Shown: piece by piece, positions 22,684-34,661 of the stretch
How positions within the stretch are numbered: the first letter of the stretch is position 1
Layout of the letters: every line of letters begins with the position of its first letter
NCBI GenBank assembly: GCA_039545295.1
Contig: BCIK01000006.1
Span: forward strand, 930,001-994,000
Length of the DNA: 64,000 nucleotides
Direction: 5' to 3'
Source: Udeniomyces pyricola
Taxonomy: Eukaryota > Basidiomycota > Tremellomycetes > Cystofilobasidiales > Mrakiaceae
Translations under genes and position numbers: made by a program
The notes under the pieces: generated by a model
The model's input: the letters and a program-made list of their open reading frames with translations, nothing else
Database searches by the model: none
What the model was told of the DNA's origin: nothing

Positions 22684-25504
22684 ATGTCGCCCGCCGACTT
22701 CGCTAATCTCGAACCAACAGCCGTTTCCCCTGCAACAACCCCCACTTCCCCCGTCAACAAGAAAGGCGCCTCACTTCCCTCCACGGCCAACGTCCAAGAA
22801 GCCGACGGTCAAAGCCTTCGGCACCATACCGCAGGCGGACACGGTGCCGGACCCAAGCGCCAGTTTGGCTTGCTCTCCATCATGTTCGTCGCTCATCCGG
22901 GTGACTGCTTGACACTCCCCAAAGCCATCACTGACCTCGTCACATAAACAAAAATCCCCCTCTTGGTTGTTCCTTCAGTGGTCTCGCGTATGCCATCTTG
23001 AATAGTTGGACTGCCATGGCTACCTCTCTTGCGGTCGCGTTGCCGTCGGGAGGTCCCTCTGCGGTGTGAGTTGATTATATTTGCAAGCCTTCTTTTCAGC
23101 CTCTCTCTCTCTATATATACATCCCACACGGCGATTCACTCCCGCTAATTTCTCCTCTGGGTCCATCACTCGAGGCATGCAAAACTGACCGAAATGTTGT
23201 CCTTGACTGATATCTAGCATTTGGGGAATCCTAGTCTCGCTTCTTGGGAATTTGGCAATGGCCGCCTCGCTAGCCGAGATTTGCGTGAGTCATCGGTGGA
23301 GAACAGATTCCAATTCGCGTAACCGGACCTATCTGAGCCTGACTTTGAATTCTCACCGTTATAATTCTCTTACGTCAATCTTATCCAGCACACCTGGCCC
23401 GTATCGGGTGGACAATATCACTGGAGTTCCTTGCTTGCCCCATCGCGATACGCTTCGACGATCGCCTTCATTGCCGGTTGGTTCTCGGTCGCCGGATACT
23501 GGGCCCTGACCGCTACGGCCTCCTCGCTCGCTGGAGCCCTTATTACGGGGGCCTATGCTATCAGCCATCCCGAGTACGAGCCCGAACGATATCAGACATT
23601 CATCGTCTACGTCGTCTACGCCCTGAGTACGTACAGTGCTCTATGTCTATTTTTATCGCTGTCGGGGGTTTATTCCTGTTCTTCCGCTCCTGCTTATCTC
23701 CTTTCTATCCTTCTGCCTCCTGGCCCATCGGTCAGTCGCTATGTTCCTCAATGTCTGGGGCTCCCGACTCCTGCCCAGTCTCAACAAGGCTGCCATCATT
23801 TGGTTCGTCAACTACGTCTTTGACCCTGCGAAGCAGGAAAATTGCTTTTTGCGTACTGAACAGCGTTGATGTTCTTCCCTCTTCCATTTACAGGTCTCTT
23901 CTTGGCGCGATCGTCATCTGCATCGTCTGTCTCTCCGTTGCCTCGCCTAACTACCAGAGCGGCAAATTCGTGTTCAGCCAGTTCATCAACACTACAGGGT
24001 GGCCGAACGGAGTTGCGTGGATCCTTGGACTGCTTCAGTCGAGCTTTGGTTAGTATGCAGAGTCTTGGTGATTTGCCGGAAACGTTCGTTTAGCAATAAC
24101 GCTCCTGCTTAACCGTTTATGGTCATTTTTTCTTCTTCTTCAGGTCTTACTGGATACGATGCGGTCTCGCATGTAGGTCCAGCCCATGCCTTGGCTCTTC
24201 TTCTTGGGACTTTATGTGTCAATGCTGACGGCATCTTTTGACCTCTTTTCGTCACGCTTCTTACAGATGGTTGAAGAAATGCCGCGACCTCACATCAACG
24301 CACCTCGAGCCATGGTTGCGGCCGTCCTCATCGGAGCGTCCTCTTCGTTTATCTTCCTCATCATCCTTCTCTTCTGTATCCGAGACGTCACCGCCGTCAT
24401 CGAATCGACGGCCGGTGCGCTGATTGCGTCGATGCAGCAGGCGACGGGTAAGCAATCACAACGCAAGCGTTTTCTTTGTTTTGCTTGCCAGACCGAGATC
24501 ATTGATGCTGACGCCTTGACTTCTCAACTTTTTGATGAACCCTCCCAGGTTCCAACACCGGAGCCATCTGCCTCGCCGTCTTCCCCATCATCAGCATGGC
24601 CTTCACTGCTCAGGGAATCCTCTGTGCGAGCTCGAGAATAACTGTACGTATCCGTTCATCTCCTTCCCCTTTGTACGTATGTATGGGGATCTCAAGGTTG
24701 ACTTGATTCATTGACTCTTCACGGCCCCTCAGCACGCTTTCGCCCGAGACAATGGACTCCCCTTCTCCCCGTTCTTTGCCCGTACCAACAGGAAAACCGG
24801 CGTGCCAGACAACGCTGTTTACTTGACCACCGTGAGTCTCTCATTTAGTCTTCCTCGAACACTAAATCCCCAAACTTGTCTCTCTTGCTTATTCTTGACT
24901 ATACATCCGCATCCGCGATCGCATCTTACCTCAGGCTCTTGTCATCATCTTTGGTCTCGTCTATCTCGGTTCTTCATCTGCCCTCAATGCGATTCTTTCC
25001 TCGTCTGGTAAGTGACAGCATTGAAGGTGCTTATCTCACTCACCTGATCGCCCGACTGATGACCCGATTCGCTTTTTAGTCGTCTTCCTGAACGTTTCCT
25101 ACTCCATTCCAATCGCTCTTGTTCTCTTCCGTGGTCGCCACCTTCTTCACCCCCCTGGCTTCCCTGCGCCAACACTCTCGATGGGTCCCGTCCTCGGTCG
25201 ACTGGCCAACATCGTCGGACTCCTCTTCACTGTCTTGACGACCGTCTTCTTCCTCTTCCCCCCTGAGCTTCCCGCGACGGGTTCCAACATGAATTACGCT
25301 GTCGCCGTCATGTTTGCCGTCCTGCTCGTCGCAGCCATCCATTGGGTTGTCAACGCTCGTCGGACCTACACCGGTCCAAAGGACATTGACTATCTGCTCG
25401 AGCTGGCGCGTGAGGCGAGGGAAGAGAAGCTTTACCCAGACGAGCTTGCGTTGGGCGATGGTCAGAGCGGTATCGATCGCAAAGGCGGGGGTCGGGTCGT
25501 GTAA
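22684..25504 (+). CDS. Amino acid / GABA / choline-type permease (APC superfamily)
   Basis: Plasma-membrane proton-coupled transporter of the fungal Uga4/Hnm1-type group. Twelve exons (22684-22883, 22979-23065, 23218-23284, 23389-23626, 23736-23802, 23894-24048, 24144-24172, 24267-24447, 24549-24643, 24733-24831, 24935-25007, 25080-25504) give 571 residues with about 12 membrane helices. Signatures: FGLLSIIGLAYAILNSWTAM, ICHTWPVSGGQYHWSSLLAP, FGLTGYDAVSHMVEEMPRP and ICASSRITHAFARDNGLPFS-like segments in helix 8 region. The N-terminus of about 60 residues is cytosolic and Ser/Pro-rich; the C-terminus is charged. Two introns use GTTCGT. Substrate class is inferred from group motifs and could be GABA, choline or a polyamine-like amine. 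Confidence 0.92.
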
Positions 25505-26172
25505 TGATCGTGTAGCGTCTGTTTTGCTCCTTTCGTCTTGTCTATCGCTTGTCATGTTTTCGCCGCATTATCTTGGTTCGATGTTGTCTACATCTTTCGC
25601 TTTTTCTTACTTGCCTTTTAGACCGACACTTGCTCGTCTTGAACCGGATCTTGGTCCTTTGCATGTGTCCCCGACGTTTGTTTCCTGTGTGTTTCCTGCA
25701 TGATAGCTTTAGTTTTTTTTTGCTGTGCCAGGGACTGGGTACGTCTCGTTTTGTGGATGGCCAAAAGTCGTTGTGCTACGTTGTAATGGAAGAAGAGCTA
25801 GGTCTTATATCGCTCTTTCTTCTTCTCTCTCTTTCTTCTATATCAATATGTTTTGGTAAGAATGTGATGGACTGTGTGGGGCAACCGAAGAAGAAGGAAA
25901 AAAAATTAGTCAGAGGGAACGATATCATATATGACTATCCGTACGTCGAATACACAATTCTCGCGCACAACGTGTATCAAAACGCATGGACACGTATAGA
26001 TGAATAACGAACTGGACCTGATTAACAGGTCATCATCGCTTTCCTCCGACCAACCATCACGCCCGGCCCATCTCCATCAGCCACACCGACAACTCCAACC
26101 CAGTCGACCCCTCAATCCTCTCGCTCCCACCCTCGGACTAACTCATTTCAACCTTCTTCCCGCCATCTTACC
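25505..26172. other. Intergenic, permease to ClpP
   Basis: 668 bp. T-rich 3' sequence after the permease, then a C/T-rich leader before ClpP. No credible gene. Confidence 0.4.
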
Positions 26173-28385
26173 ATGTCCAAACGTCTGATTTCATCAGCAA
26201 CCTTGCGGCCGTTCTTGTCCCTTTCCTCCCCAGCGGGTCCTCACCACTCTCACTTCGCTTCATCATCCTCATCATCACCGCCATCATCATCATCATCCTC
26301 ATGTTTTCCCCGTTACGTCTCAGCTGCTTCTTTCAGCACCACTTCCACAAGATCTGACGACCACTGGGTGCCGCAAGTCATTGAATCCGATGTATGTCCA
26401 CAACGAAATGCATCGTGTCTCACCTCCCCAATTCGGTCTTATTTCGAGTCCATTCGTTTCAATTAACTGAGTTTCTTGGGATTCATTCGACTGTGTAGTC
26501 AAGAGGCGAGAAGCGATACGATCTCTATAGTAGACTGCTCAAGGAGCGAGTCATGTATGTCGGCGATGTATGTGGCTCGTCTTTTCTTCCTCCTTCCGCC
26601 GTCCGACCCAAGCGAATGCTCGATTAGCCTTGGTCAAGATCTTGACGCGTTGTCGTTCATACCAATTCCTCTCATCGTCCAAATTAAACGTTTAGGTTGT
26701 GGGAATGCAATCTTCCCTGATAGTAAATCAGCTCCTTTACTTGGAAGCTCAAGACCCGGAGAAGCCGATCCAGATGTACATCAACAGGTGAATATTCCTT
26801 CGACTGAGCCTCTTTCCCCCTTTCCAGTCGATACGCGGAACCTGATCATCTCACATTCTGCATCTCGCTTTGGACTCGATAGTCGAGGTGGCGACTTCTA
26901 TTCAATAAGTCAGTCGAATCTTCCCTAGTTGGTGGATATTCACGGACGAGCAGACCTGATAAATCGGTCTGAAATTGATTCTTCCCCAGTGAGCGTGTAT
27001 GATACGGTACGCAGTACTCTTGTTTCATCTTTTCGTCACCCACCCGTAGACTGTGACGTAAGCTTCACATCCTTGATAAATGATTGATTGTATGGTTGTT
27101 GCAGATGCAAGTAAGCATATACATTTCTCTTGCACCATCGAGTCTGCCGAAACATCTGCTTCACCGATCATCTCACCCACTTCTTTCATTCCAATTTAAT
27201 CTGTTCCCAAACCACTTCTTCTCCGGCCAGTTTGTCAAATGTCCCATCCATACTGTATGCATGGGTCATGCTGCTTCATTAGCTTCACTTCTCCTAGCAG
27301 GAGGTGAGTTAGCATCGTCGTTCGCGACTATTGCTCATTTACGTCGTTTACGTTCCCGCTTGCCTTATGTGGGTTCGTGATCAGATCTCAACCACTGCAG
27401 CTGATACTTGGTTGTTTTGCTTGGTTGTTTTGCTTGGTTCTTTTTAGGCTCGAAAGGACATCGATCTATCCTTCCATCGGCAAGCGTCATGATGCACCGT
27501 AAATCTCCTCATTTATCCCTTATCCATCATCACATACAAACTCCCACCCTTTGTCTCATTCTTCACCCCTCACAATCGCTCTTTCTCGAGCCACAATCAA
27601 AACACACCTGATCTTTCCAAAAACTTCACTTACACTTCACTGGTTCTGTTGTACTCTTGCGTGGTCCTCGTCATGGCAATCACAGAACCGTATGGTGGAG
27701 CGAGGTTCGTCGCTTTCTTGTCTTGGTCACTAGGCACCCAGATCTCTGCCTTTCTCCCGCTTTCTCTCCAATGCCTTCATACTTGCCTTGTGACTAGTGC
27801 GAAGTAGCAGTTCACAAAGCGTGTGAGAACCAAACCTGACCATCACGGTCATCGCATACGTGCATATTACATCCTACCCCTAGCGGTCAACAATCCGACA
27901 TTGCCATTGCCGCCAAGGAAACGTTGCGTCAGCGCGAAACGCTCGAGACTCTCTACCTTGCACACTGTCAGCTCCCAAACGAGTCGAAAGAGGACACCAA
28001 GAAGCGATTCCGTAAGTCTCCGGGTTCAATCTTCATCTGAATTTCCTTCAGAGCGGGATTGGGAAGGCGGAAGGCGCAATAGGCTTTTAGCGTTTCGTCT
28101 ATTTTTCCAGCTCGATCTTTCTTGATCAATAACTTATCAAACGAGCTTCTTTTCTCCTCCTTTGCTTCACACCCGCAATATTCTCTCCTGTTTTTCCTCT
28201 CTTGTCTCCGTGCATGCGGTTCTTGTCTTGTCTTCTACTCTCGTCGTACTTCAGGGACCGCCCTCGAGCGCGACTTTTTCTTGAATCCTGAAGAGGCGCT
28301 GGCGTTTGGAATTGTGGATAAAGTTCAGCGTCCTCGCGGCAAAAGGACGGGAGAAGAGCAGCAGGATGGAAAGGAGCAGGTGTGA
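26173..28385 (+). CDS. clpP: Mitochondrial ATP-dependent Clp protease proteolytic subunit
   Basis: Serine peptidase that forms the ClpP barrel in the mitochondrial matrix with the ClpX unfoldase. Eleven exons: 26173-26391, 26499-26567, 26696-26787, 26883-26908, 26990-27006, 27105-27110, 27231-27303, 27448-27498, 27686-27704, 27884-28011, 28255-28385, giving 276 residues. A Ser/Arg-rich N-terminus is a likely mitochondrial presequence. The core has RYDLYSRLLKERV, QMYINS, VYDTMQFVKCPIH, the catalytic Ser in GHAASLAS, His in MMHQPYGG and Asp in ERDFFLNPEEA. One oddity: the oxyanion segment reads NSRGGDFYSI, where NSPGG is nearly universal. The 6-bp exon ATGCAA encodes Met-Gln of DTMQF. Yeasts such as S. 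cerevisiae lack ClpP, so its retention is notable. Confidence 0.9.
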
Positions 28386-28752
28386 TGAGGATCAGAGTGT
28401 ATACGTCTGGGATCAGCTAAGACGAAATGAGGGAGGGAGAGAGGGCGCAAAATGATGTGGTTGGACCGAGGTAGGGGATTGAAGGTGACGGGATAGTGAA
28501 GAAATTTTCAGTGCTGGATTGGAATCTTCGCTCATGTATATATATATGTGATGATCCGTCCATCGAGGTCGTACCACCCCCACGCATGGCGACAAGTGAA
28601 ATAAACACAGATAGAAATCATCATCATCACATAGATTCTTCATCTTGATGATAGATATGGCAGGATACATGAACAAACAAACATAATTCCTACTACCTGA
28701 ACCGATGTTTTCAGTATGACCCATATAATTAGACTCTTGCACTTGCATGATC
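28386..28752. other. Convergent intergenic region
   Basis: 367 bp between convergent stops of ClpP and the sterol reductase. Contains a TA run (about 28537-28547) on the way to the opposing 3' ends; nothing else. Confidence 0.4.
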
Positions 28753-30646
28753 TCAATACATCCCGACCCATTCCCGTCTCATGCCCTCGAGAACTTCCAC
28801 GATTCTCGCCCCTTCGTCCTCTCTATACCCAATTTCAGCCGTGCAAACATAGGGTTGGCCCCACCGGTCCGCCTGCGAGCGGAACTTGAGGCTCGTACAT
28901 TGATGGGATGATGGTGTTGAGGGGGAGGGGGAAGAGGAAGCCTGAGGGGAAGGTGAAGGAATGAGGTTGGCAGGAAGGAGGGCCACATGGATGAAGGCGA
29001 TCGTACCGGAAAGAAGGGTGATGGGATGGTTTTGGGAATTGCAAATCAACCGGACCTGATATGAACGTAATGCAGAAGAAGGAAAGACGAGGGAAAAGGA
29101 AAGGGGTAGGGTGGTGATGTGGATGAAATGCATGAGTTACTTCTAACCTCTTGGAACTGAGGCTAACGACACAACAGGAAGAGACCAGGTGGGAAAAAGT
29201 GATGTTCAAAGTATAGTGAAACATGGAAAGTATGATCAACTTACAAAGTAAAACGCCATCATCATGCATTCGTACAATCCATATTTGAGTTGAGCCCTAT
29301 AGATTTCCGTCGCTGTCACCGCAGGATCGCATACCAAACTTCTTCCACCTTCACTCTTTCCACCATGCGTACCGTCGATACTGATGTTATCGTTCTTTAT
29401 CCTTGCTCGGTACGCCAGCTGCATTTCCCGATCGAGACACGATCCGAGCACATCGATCTGTCGCTTCGTCTGTTCGTAAGATTTCGGAGTTCGGAGACAT
29501 TGGACATCGGAAAAATCGATTTGGGTCGAGGAAGGATCGGCGCTGGAGAGATGGGAGGATGTCCAGACGATACGGGGGGAGGTGAAAGGGGAATCGGCGC
29601 TTGTCATAAGCGGTAAGAGTGATTTGGCCTGCAGGAGCGTTGATGCAGTCGAGTAACAATATCCGGAAGGGGAGAAGGGGGAGGAAAGGGGAATACGGGA
29701 GAATTAGAGCAAGGTGAGCCAATGCGATGGAACACATTAGGCCAAGTGGAAATCAGATGGAATGGGTAGGATACCGCAAGAAAATAGGGCATTTCATCCT
29801 TTCCATCAGTAGTTTGAGAGCCACACTTACGATGCACCAATGTCCAAAGACACTACATTGCCAGACCCAACCGAGCCCATCCTTTTCACTCTTCCAGCCG
29901 ACATGTTGTGCCTTGAACTTGGGGTTCGTCATGGCTCCAATCGGATCCGTGAGTACCTCGAGGATAGCATGAGGCCACGAGATGGGTGCCCACGCTCCGA
30001 CGCCGGCGTTGAGGAAAAGGTGGGTGATGTAAGGGTACCTAGAATTTGGAACAAAGACCGATTTGACGAGGGATCAGCTTTTCTTTCGCTCGTTCTTGTG
30101 TAATGATGGAGATGGGAACGTTACGACATGGAAATGTCCATGCACGCGCCCGACATACCTCTGCTTGATCCTTCCATTGAACGCCTTGACGTTGCTCATT
30201 TCGCTCAGATCCAATTCCTCCCAGACAATCTCCAAGGTCTCCTTGAACTTGTTCTCTTGCGTTCGGTCCGTCGGTTTGCCTCGTTTGGCCTCGGCCCTGG
30301 CTCGAGCCCGGAAGAGTTCATCAAGGCCTCTGAGTAAGATATCGCGTGCGGCGAGGGCGCGCCGTTCGGAACGGCACGCGAGAATCAGGGTCACTCCGCC
30401 GTTGGGGTAGAATGGACATGGTTCGGGCGGGGAAGATGGAGACGATAGGATGATAGGATACGTCTGAGAAAGAGAATCCGTTGGCTGCGTAGGGATCGTG
30501 GTGGAGGTTGAGGGCGAGGTCGGAGGCGATGGGAGAGAGAGTTGAGCGAGGAGACGCGTGGCGATGCCGAGGCCAACGCCCGAGTTGGCACCCGTGATGA
30601 TGATGTTGAGACGCGAGGAAGAGGGAACAGAGGTGGGAGATGGCAT
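28753..30646 (-). CDS. ERG27: 3-keto sterol reductase-like short-chain dehydrogenase
   Basis: SDR enzyme of ergosterol synthesis that reduces the C3 ketone after C4 demethylation, working with Erg25/26/28 at the ER. Four exons (30159-30646, 29831-30038, 29245-29628, 28753-29055) give 460 residues. Rossmann motif TGANSGVG lies near residue 15, HLFLNAGVG follows, and the catalytic pair is SYEQTKRQ (YxxxK). The region between WPHAILEVLTDPIGAMTNP and WQCSVFGHWC is a strong Erg27 signature. A Ser/Thr/Pro-rich insertion after the nucleotide-binding motif and a longer C-terminal part make it longer than the 347-residue yeast protein. The start at 30646 has a better context than the in-frame ATG at 30757. 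Confidence 0.87.
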
Positions 30647-31327
30647 GGTTGTCACGGGATGCCAGATGGACTGAACAAGTCGCTCTGGAAGATGACTATA
30701 CAGTACTTCAGTGCGGTTGAAGGGGCAGAGGTCGATGGGACATGTGAATGAGGCCAAATGGAATCAATCGCCTTGTTTGTTTTGTCCAATCAACAATTCG
30801 TCGTACGAGTTACGTAACTGTACGGTCTAGGTCGCCTTTTGCTGCTTTCCCTCAATCGCACAACCTCTCACATAGGTTTCTTTCTTTTCTTCGGCAGCGT
30901 CATGTTCCGTTTGGACCTTCCATTTATCTACCGTTCGACGCCGGCTTCCTAACGCTGTCCCCCTCCTCGGCATCCTCCACGGCATCCGCCACGGCATGGT
31001 CATTCTCTACCTCCTCATTCGCTCGAGGCACCGGCCACACAATTACACTCTCAAGGTGCTGATACACAAGAACAATACGCGCGAAACATTGGAAAAGATG
31101 CGTCGGGACACGAGATAAACCCAAGATGACAGGAGGAATAGGATCAGCACGTCGACGCTGACAATCGAGGGAAGGCCATGAGGCTCAGTACTCATAAGAA
31201 TCCGTCCCCATTCTTACCTCCAGAGCCGCCTATGCCAGACGTCGACAAGATAGTCAAGATGATAGTCGGAGAGATGAGCGAAGCGTAAGAGAGACAAGCG
31301 ATGGTGCCGTGCGTAGATGTCGTTCGA
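30647..31327. other. Intergenic, ERG27 5' side to pICln 3' side
   Basis: 681 bp between two minus-strand genes. Six-frame reading shows short ORFs, including hydrophobic patches on the minus strand near 31160-31300, but no start plus family motif that would support a gene. Confidence 0.35.
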
Positions 31328-32368
31328 TCAGTAAGGCGCAAATCGAGCTTGCGGGTGCGCAAAATCCGACCTCACCCTTCCAGCCTCGCTGAGCTCCTCG
31401 CCGTCTTGACCAGTAAACGGAACGAAAGCCCCGAGAGAAGGGTCGTCATAGATGCCCTCGTCGTCCGACATGCCGTCGACATCGTCAAAAATGGACGGGT
31501 GAAGCGAGGCGCATTGGGAGAGGGCAGCAAAGATGGGCTCGACTGGACAATGATAGTAGAAACATCATGATACAACCAAGAAAGTGGGTGTTTAGTATGT
31601 ATCCAAAAGGAGACTACGACAAGATTCGGCAAGCAAGGAACTGCGTGCCCTATTTAACTGCCCTTGGGTGTGCAGATTTCGGCAAGCCACACGTACGATG
31701 AGCTTCTTGGACAAAGATACGCATCTCTCTCATAGGTGAATCCTCCATGTCATCATCTTCTGGATGATAGTGTCCATCGTTCTCCCGCACTGGTGGAACA
31801 GTCGCCGCGTTGGCAGATGGGTCTGATTCGTCGAGCTGGCAGTAGACACACGGTCCTTTGGCGGGGTCGTCGCGCGAAATGGCATGGAGGGTGATGCTTG
31901 GGTATGGCAATGTAAATCCCGGGGTTGACGAAGTTACTGACGGCAGAAATGAGAGAGCTCTGGATGATGCATGAAAGATGGTCAAGGAAGAAGCAAAAGA
32001 AGACGAAAAAGAACGCGCTATCAGATGTCTGTTTGAACGCGACGAAAGCCTCTGAGGTTGCCATGGATCGAGAGGGAAAGACGGACTCTTCGGTGACGTA
32101 AAGTGTTCCCTGGACGCCATCTTCCGGGTATCCCTCCCAAGTGGGGGAGAAGGCCAGAGTAACGTTGTCCTGTTGGTGTCGAAGGATGGGCGGGATGGAC
32201 GCGAAGGATGCGGGGGTGGACGACGTGAGGGCGGCGTGATCCTGAGGCGAGATTCGTCGACTGTACGAAGGGAAATATATTAAAGGATGAGCTAAAGGAG
32301 AGACGTCAATGACTCGAAATAACGTTGGTCAAATCGACGGACGGTGGCTGGGAGATGACGGTGAGCAT
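31328..32368 (-). CDS. Methylosome subunit pICln-like (Voldacs domain)
   Basis: pICln binds Sm proteins and the PRMT5 methylosome during snRNP assembly; Lot5 is a related yeast protein. Four exons (32343-32368, 32087-32260, 31697-31959, 31328-31542) give 225 residues. The PH-like core is clear: ASFASIPPILRHQQDNV, GTLYVTEEALSFLPS, FTLPYPSITLHAISRD and CVYCQLDE, then an acidic linker (HPEDDDMED). The C-terminal LEPIFAALSQCASLHP, an acidic helix and the last residues RVRSDFAHPQARFAPY match the family end, so the stop at 31328 is chosen over a splice at a nearby GTGAGG. Two donors are GTCCGT, found by frame and family fit. An in-frame upstream ATG at 32545 would add 59 residues without family likeness. 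Confidence 0.87.
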
Positions 32369-32707
32369 GATGGGCGTGGTGAGCTGGAAGGGGCAAGGTT
32401 TAAGGCCTGAGGTTGAATCGTTGGAGGTTGCAAGTGCGGTGATGATCACAGCATGATCACTGGAAAGGATGGAAGATGTGAGGGCCGGTTGAAGGCTGTG
32501 CGGGGCTGTGCTGATGACAGGCCGAGGATCATTTCGATCGTTCATGTTGATCGATGATGATGCATGTACATGCTGCACGAATGCACGAACCTGCTGTCCC
32601 TTCCCTTACTCAAGTCTGACAGCTAGCACCCTCTTTCCGCTCCACTACACCAGAACCGCCACCATCGACCCGTCACTTTAAGTACGCTAATCTCTCCACT
32701 CCTTCAA
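32369..32707. promoter_or_regulatory. Divergent intergenic region, pICln / small GTPase
   Basis: 339 bp between divergent starts. Contains a GATGATGATGCATG patch at 32551-32564 and C/T-rich sequence before the GTPase ATG. No assignable site. Confidence 0.35.
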
Positions 32708-34134
32708 ATGAAGGTCTACCAATCAGTCGTCATGGGTGCGGGAGGTCTGTAGCCGTTCCCCTTAGCCTTTCCTGTCCCCCTCTGTCCCCTTGTTTCCCTC
32801 TCCTCCCGCAGCGCGGCACAGTCTCAGCTTGCCCATATTCATCCATAATGCATACAACAAAGGCTGGTGACGATGCCATCAACTCAACACCCTTCTGCCT
32901 TGTCTGCCCCTTAATCCTGTTCATCAATCAACATCCGATCCACAGGAGTTGGTAAGAGTGCACTCACAGGTGAATGCGGCATGTCTCACTTCGCCCTTGA
33001 CGACAGCCATGCCTCCTCCGTCAGACACAAACAATTGCCAGCTCGACCTCAGCTTTGGTCGTCATCCACGTCGGTGCTACGAACATCAACTTGCATTTAC
33101 TGACATTGGATGTTCCGCTGAATCATAACACACAACATCTCACCTTCGACTGCACGGCTACCCTACGCATAGTCCTGACGGTTAATGGAAGCTTTCTCGA
33201 ACACTACGACCCAACAACCGAAGACTCATATAGGACCAAGCCGCTCCAAATCGATGGCGAGTTATGCATGCTTGACATTCTCGATACAGCCGGGTTAGAA
33301 CAGGTCAGATAAGACTCTAACGAATACCATCGACGTGGGATGAGCTGGTCATCCATGTCGATTGTCGCGAGCGAGCAAACACGCGACACTGTTTGGCCTG
33401 CGTGGAAACTGATGTCTGGTGGTGCCTCCTTTTTGTTTGCTGCCGGGCACGTACAACCCAGTTCACGAGCCTGACCGAAGTTTACATTCGAAACGGAGAA
33501 GGATTCGTTCTCGTCTTCTCGCTTACGCAAGCGGATACCCTAGATGAGCTCAGGCACTTGTACGACCAAATCATGCGTGTCAAAGATCCGCCGCCAAAGA
33601 GGCGCGTGCCTATCGTGCTCGTTGGAAGTGAGTACGCAGTCGTCAGCTGAGATTGGTCCGTCATTTCAGCCAAAGCTCAGCTGTCGTTAAATCAGCATTG
33701 TCTACTAATGTTGACGCTGTGTGCCGTTTCGTCGCTTCAGATAAGTGCGATCTTGTAGAAGAAAGACAGGTTTCCACTAAGGAAGCTCAGGAGCTTGCCG
33801 ACGAATGGCGATGTCCATTCTACGAAACCTCGTGCCCGCTTGCGTTGGGTGTTGATCTGGTCTTTAACGAGTACGTCCCGCCTGCATACCGCTCCCACTG
33901 ATGAATATCGCTACTTGTACACGTCGACCTCCAAACGATGATTGATCTGACGAAGCGAACTGATCTGATCCTTGTTTCGCCGGATTTCGACTTTGCATTC
34001 CTTTTTACATCGTGCTCGGCCCTGACGCGCGCAGCATCATTCGTCAGATCCGACTCTATGGCGAAAAAGAATCTTCTGAGGCGGCGAGAACATCAAGACG
34101 AAGACGCCGCAGTAGAAAGTGCGTTCTGTTTTAA
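32708..34134 (+). CDS. Rap/Rsr1-like Ras-family small GTPase
   Basis: Membrane-anchored GTPase of the Ras family, closest in motif to Rap1/Rsr1 (polarity and bud-site control in yeasts). Six exons (32708-32744, 32946-32969, 33173-33303, 33462-33627, 33741-33870, 34035-34134) give 195 residues. G1 is GAGGVGKS, split over exons 1 and 2. The effector loop is [12 protein letters not shown], switch II is LDTAGLEQ, and G4 is NKCDL. The position equal to Ras Gln61 is Leu. The G5 loop, normally ETSAK, reads ETSCP. The tail is polybasic and ends in the CAAX box CVLF, predicting geranylgeranylation. P-loop glycines are intact. Function in polarity is inferred from family. Confidence 0.9.
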
Positions 34135-34661
34135 CGGTCGGGTCGGGGTGGAGTGCAGCAAGAGAAGGCTTATTATATTTGGTAGGATGGACTGAAGGAA
34201 GTGCATGATGTTGATCAGCTGGCGATTGGTAGATATATGTACCCTAGCATTAATTTCAGCAGCGCGCGAGACATTGATGAATATAGTATCTACGGCTTAT
34301 ATATATACACTGAGAAAGTGAGACCTGTGGATGGGGATGGACATATATATATATACATATCATGTACATCATTATATAATCGATTGACAGTCAAATCTAT
34401 GTCATACTATCATAACTATGTATATATACGCAAATTTGAATGACGCGATGGGACAGACTCGCCATGATGGAATGAGTTTCCCTCTGATTCTGATCCCTCT
34501 CACCATCGCCCCTCCTGTCGACTCTGCCCCTCTCCTATTGTCCGCTTCATCATCTGCCGATACACTCCCATCATCCTTCCCATCGCCATCTCGTCCTCTC
34601 AACCAACCCATCTTCCTCCCTTCTCCCCTCCTCCCCGCCTCGGTCTCCTCCGAACGGCACC
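34135..34661. other. Intergenic, GTPase to ELL
   Basis: 527 bp. A/T-rich with many TATATA stretches (34298-34432), then a C/T-rich leader of about 190 bp before ELL. No gene seen. Confidence 0.4.

Noticed and set aside
31160..31300. Possible small two-helix protein on the minus strand downstream of pICln
   Set aside because: Hydrophobic patches exist but no start codon and no consistent splice joins; more likely 3' sequence.
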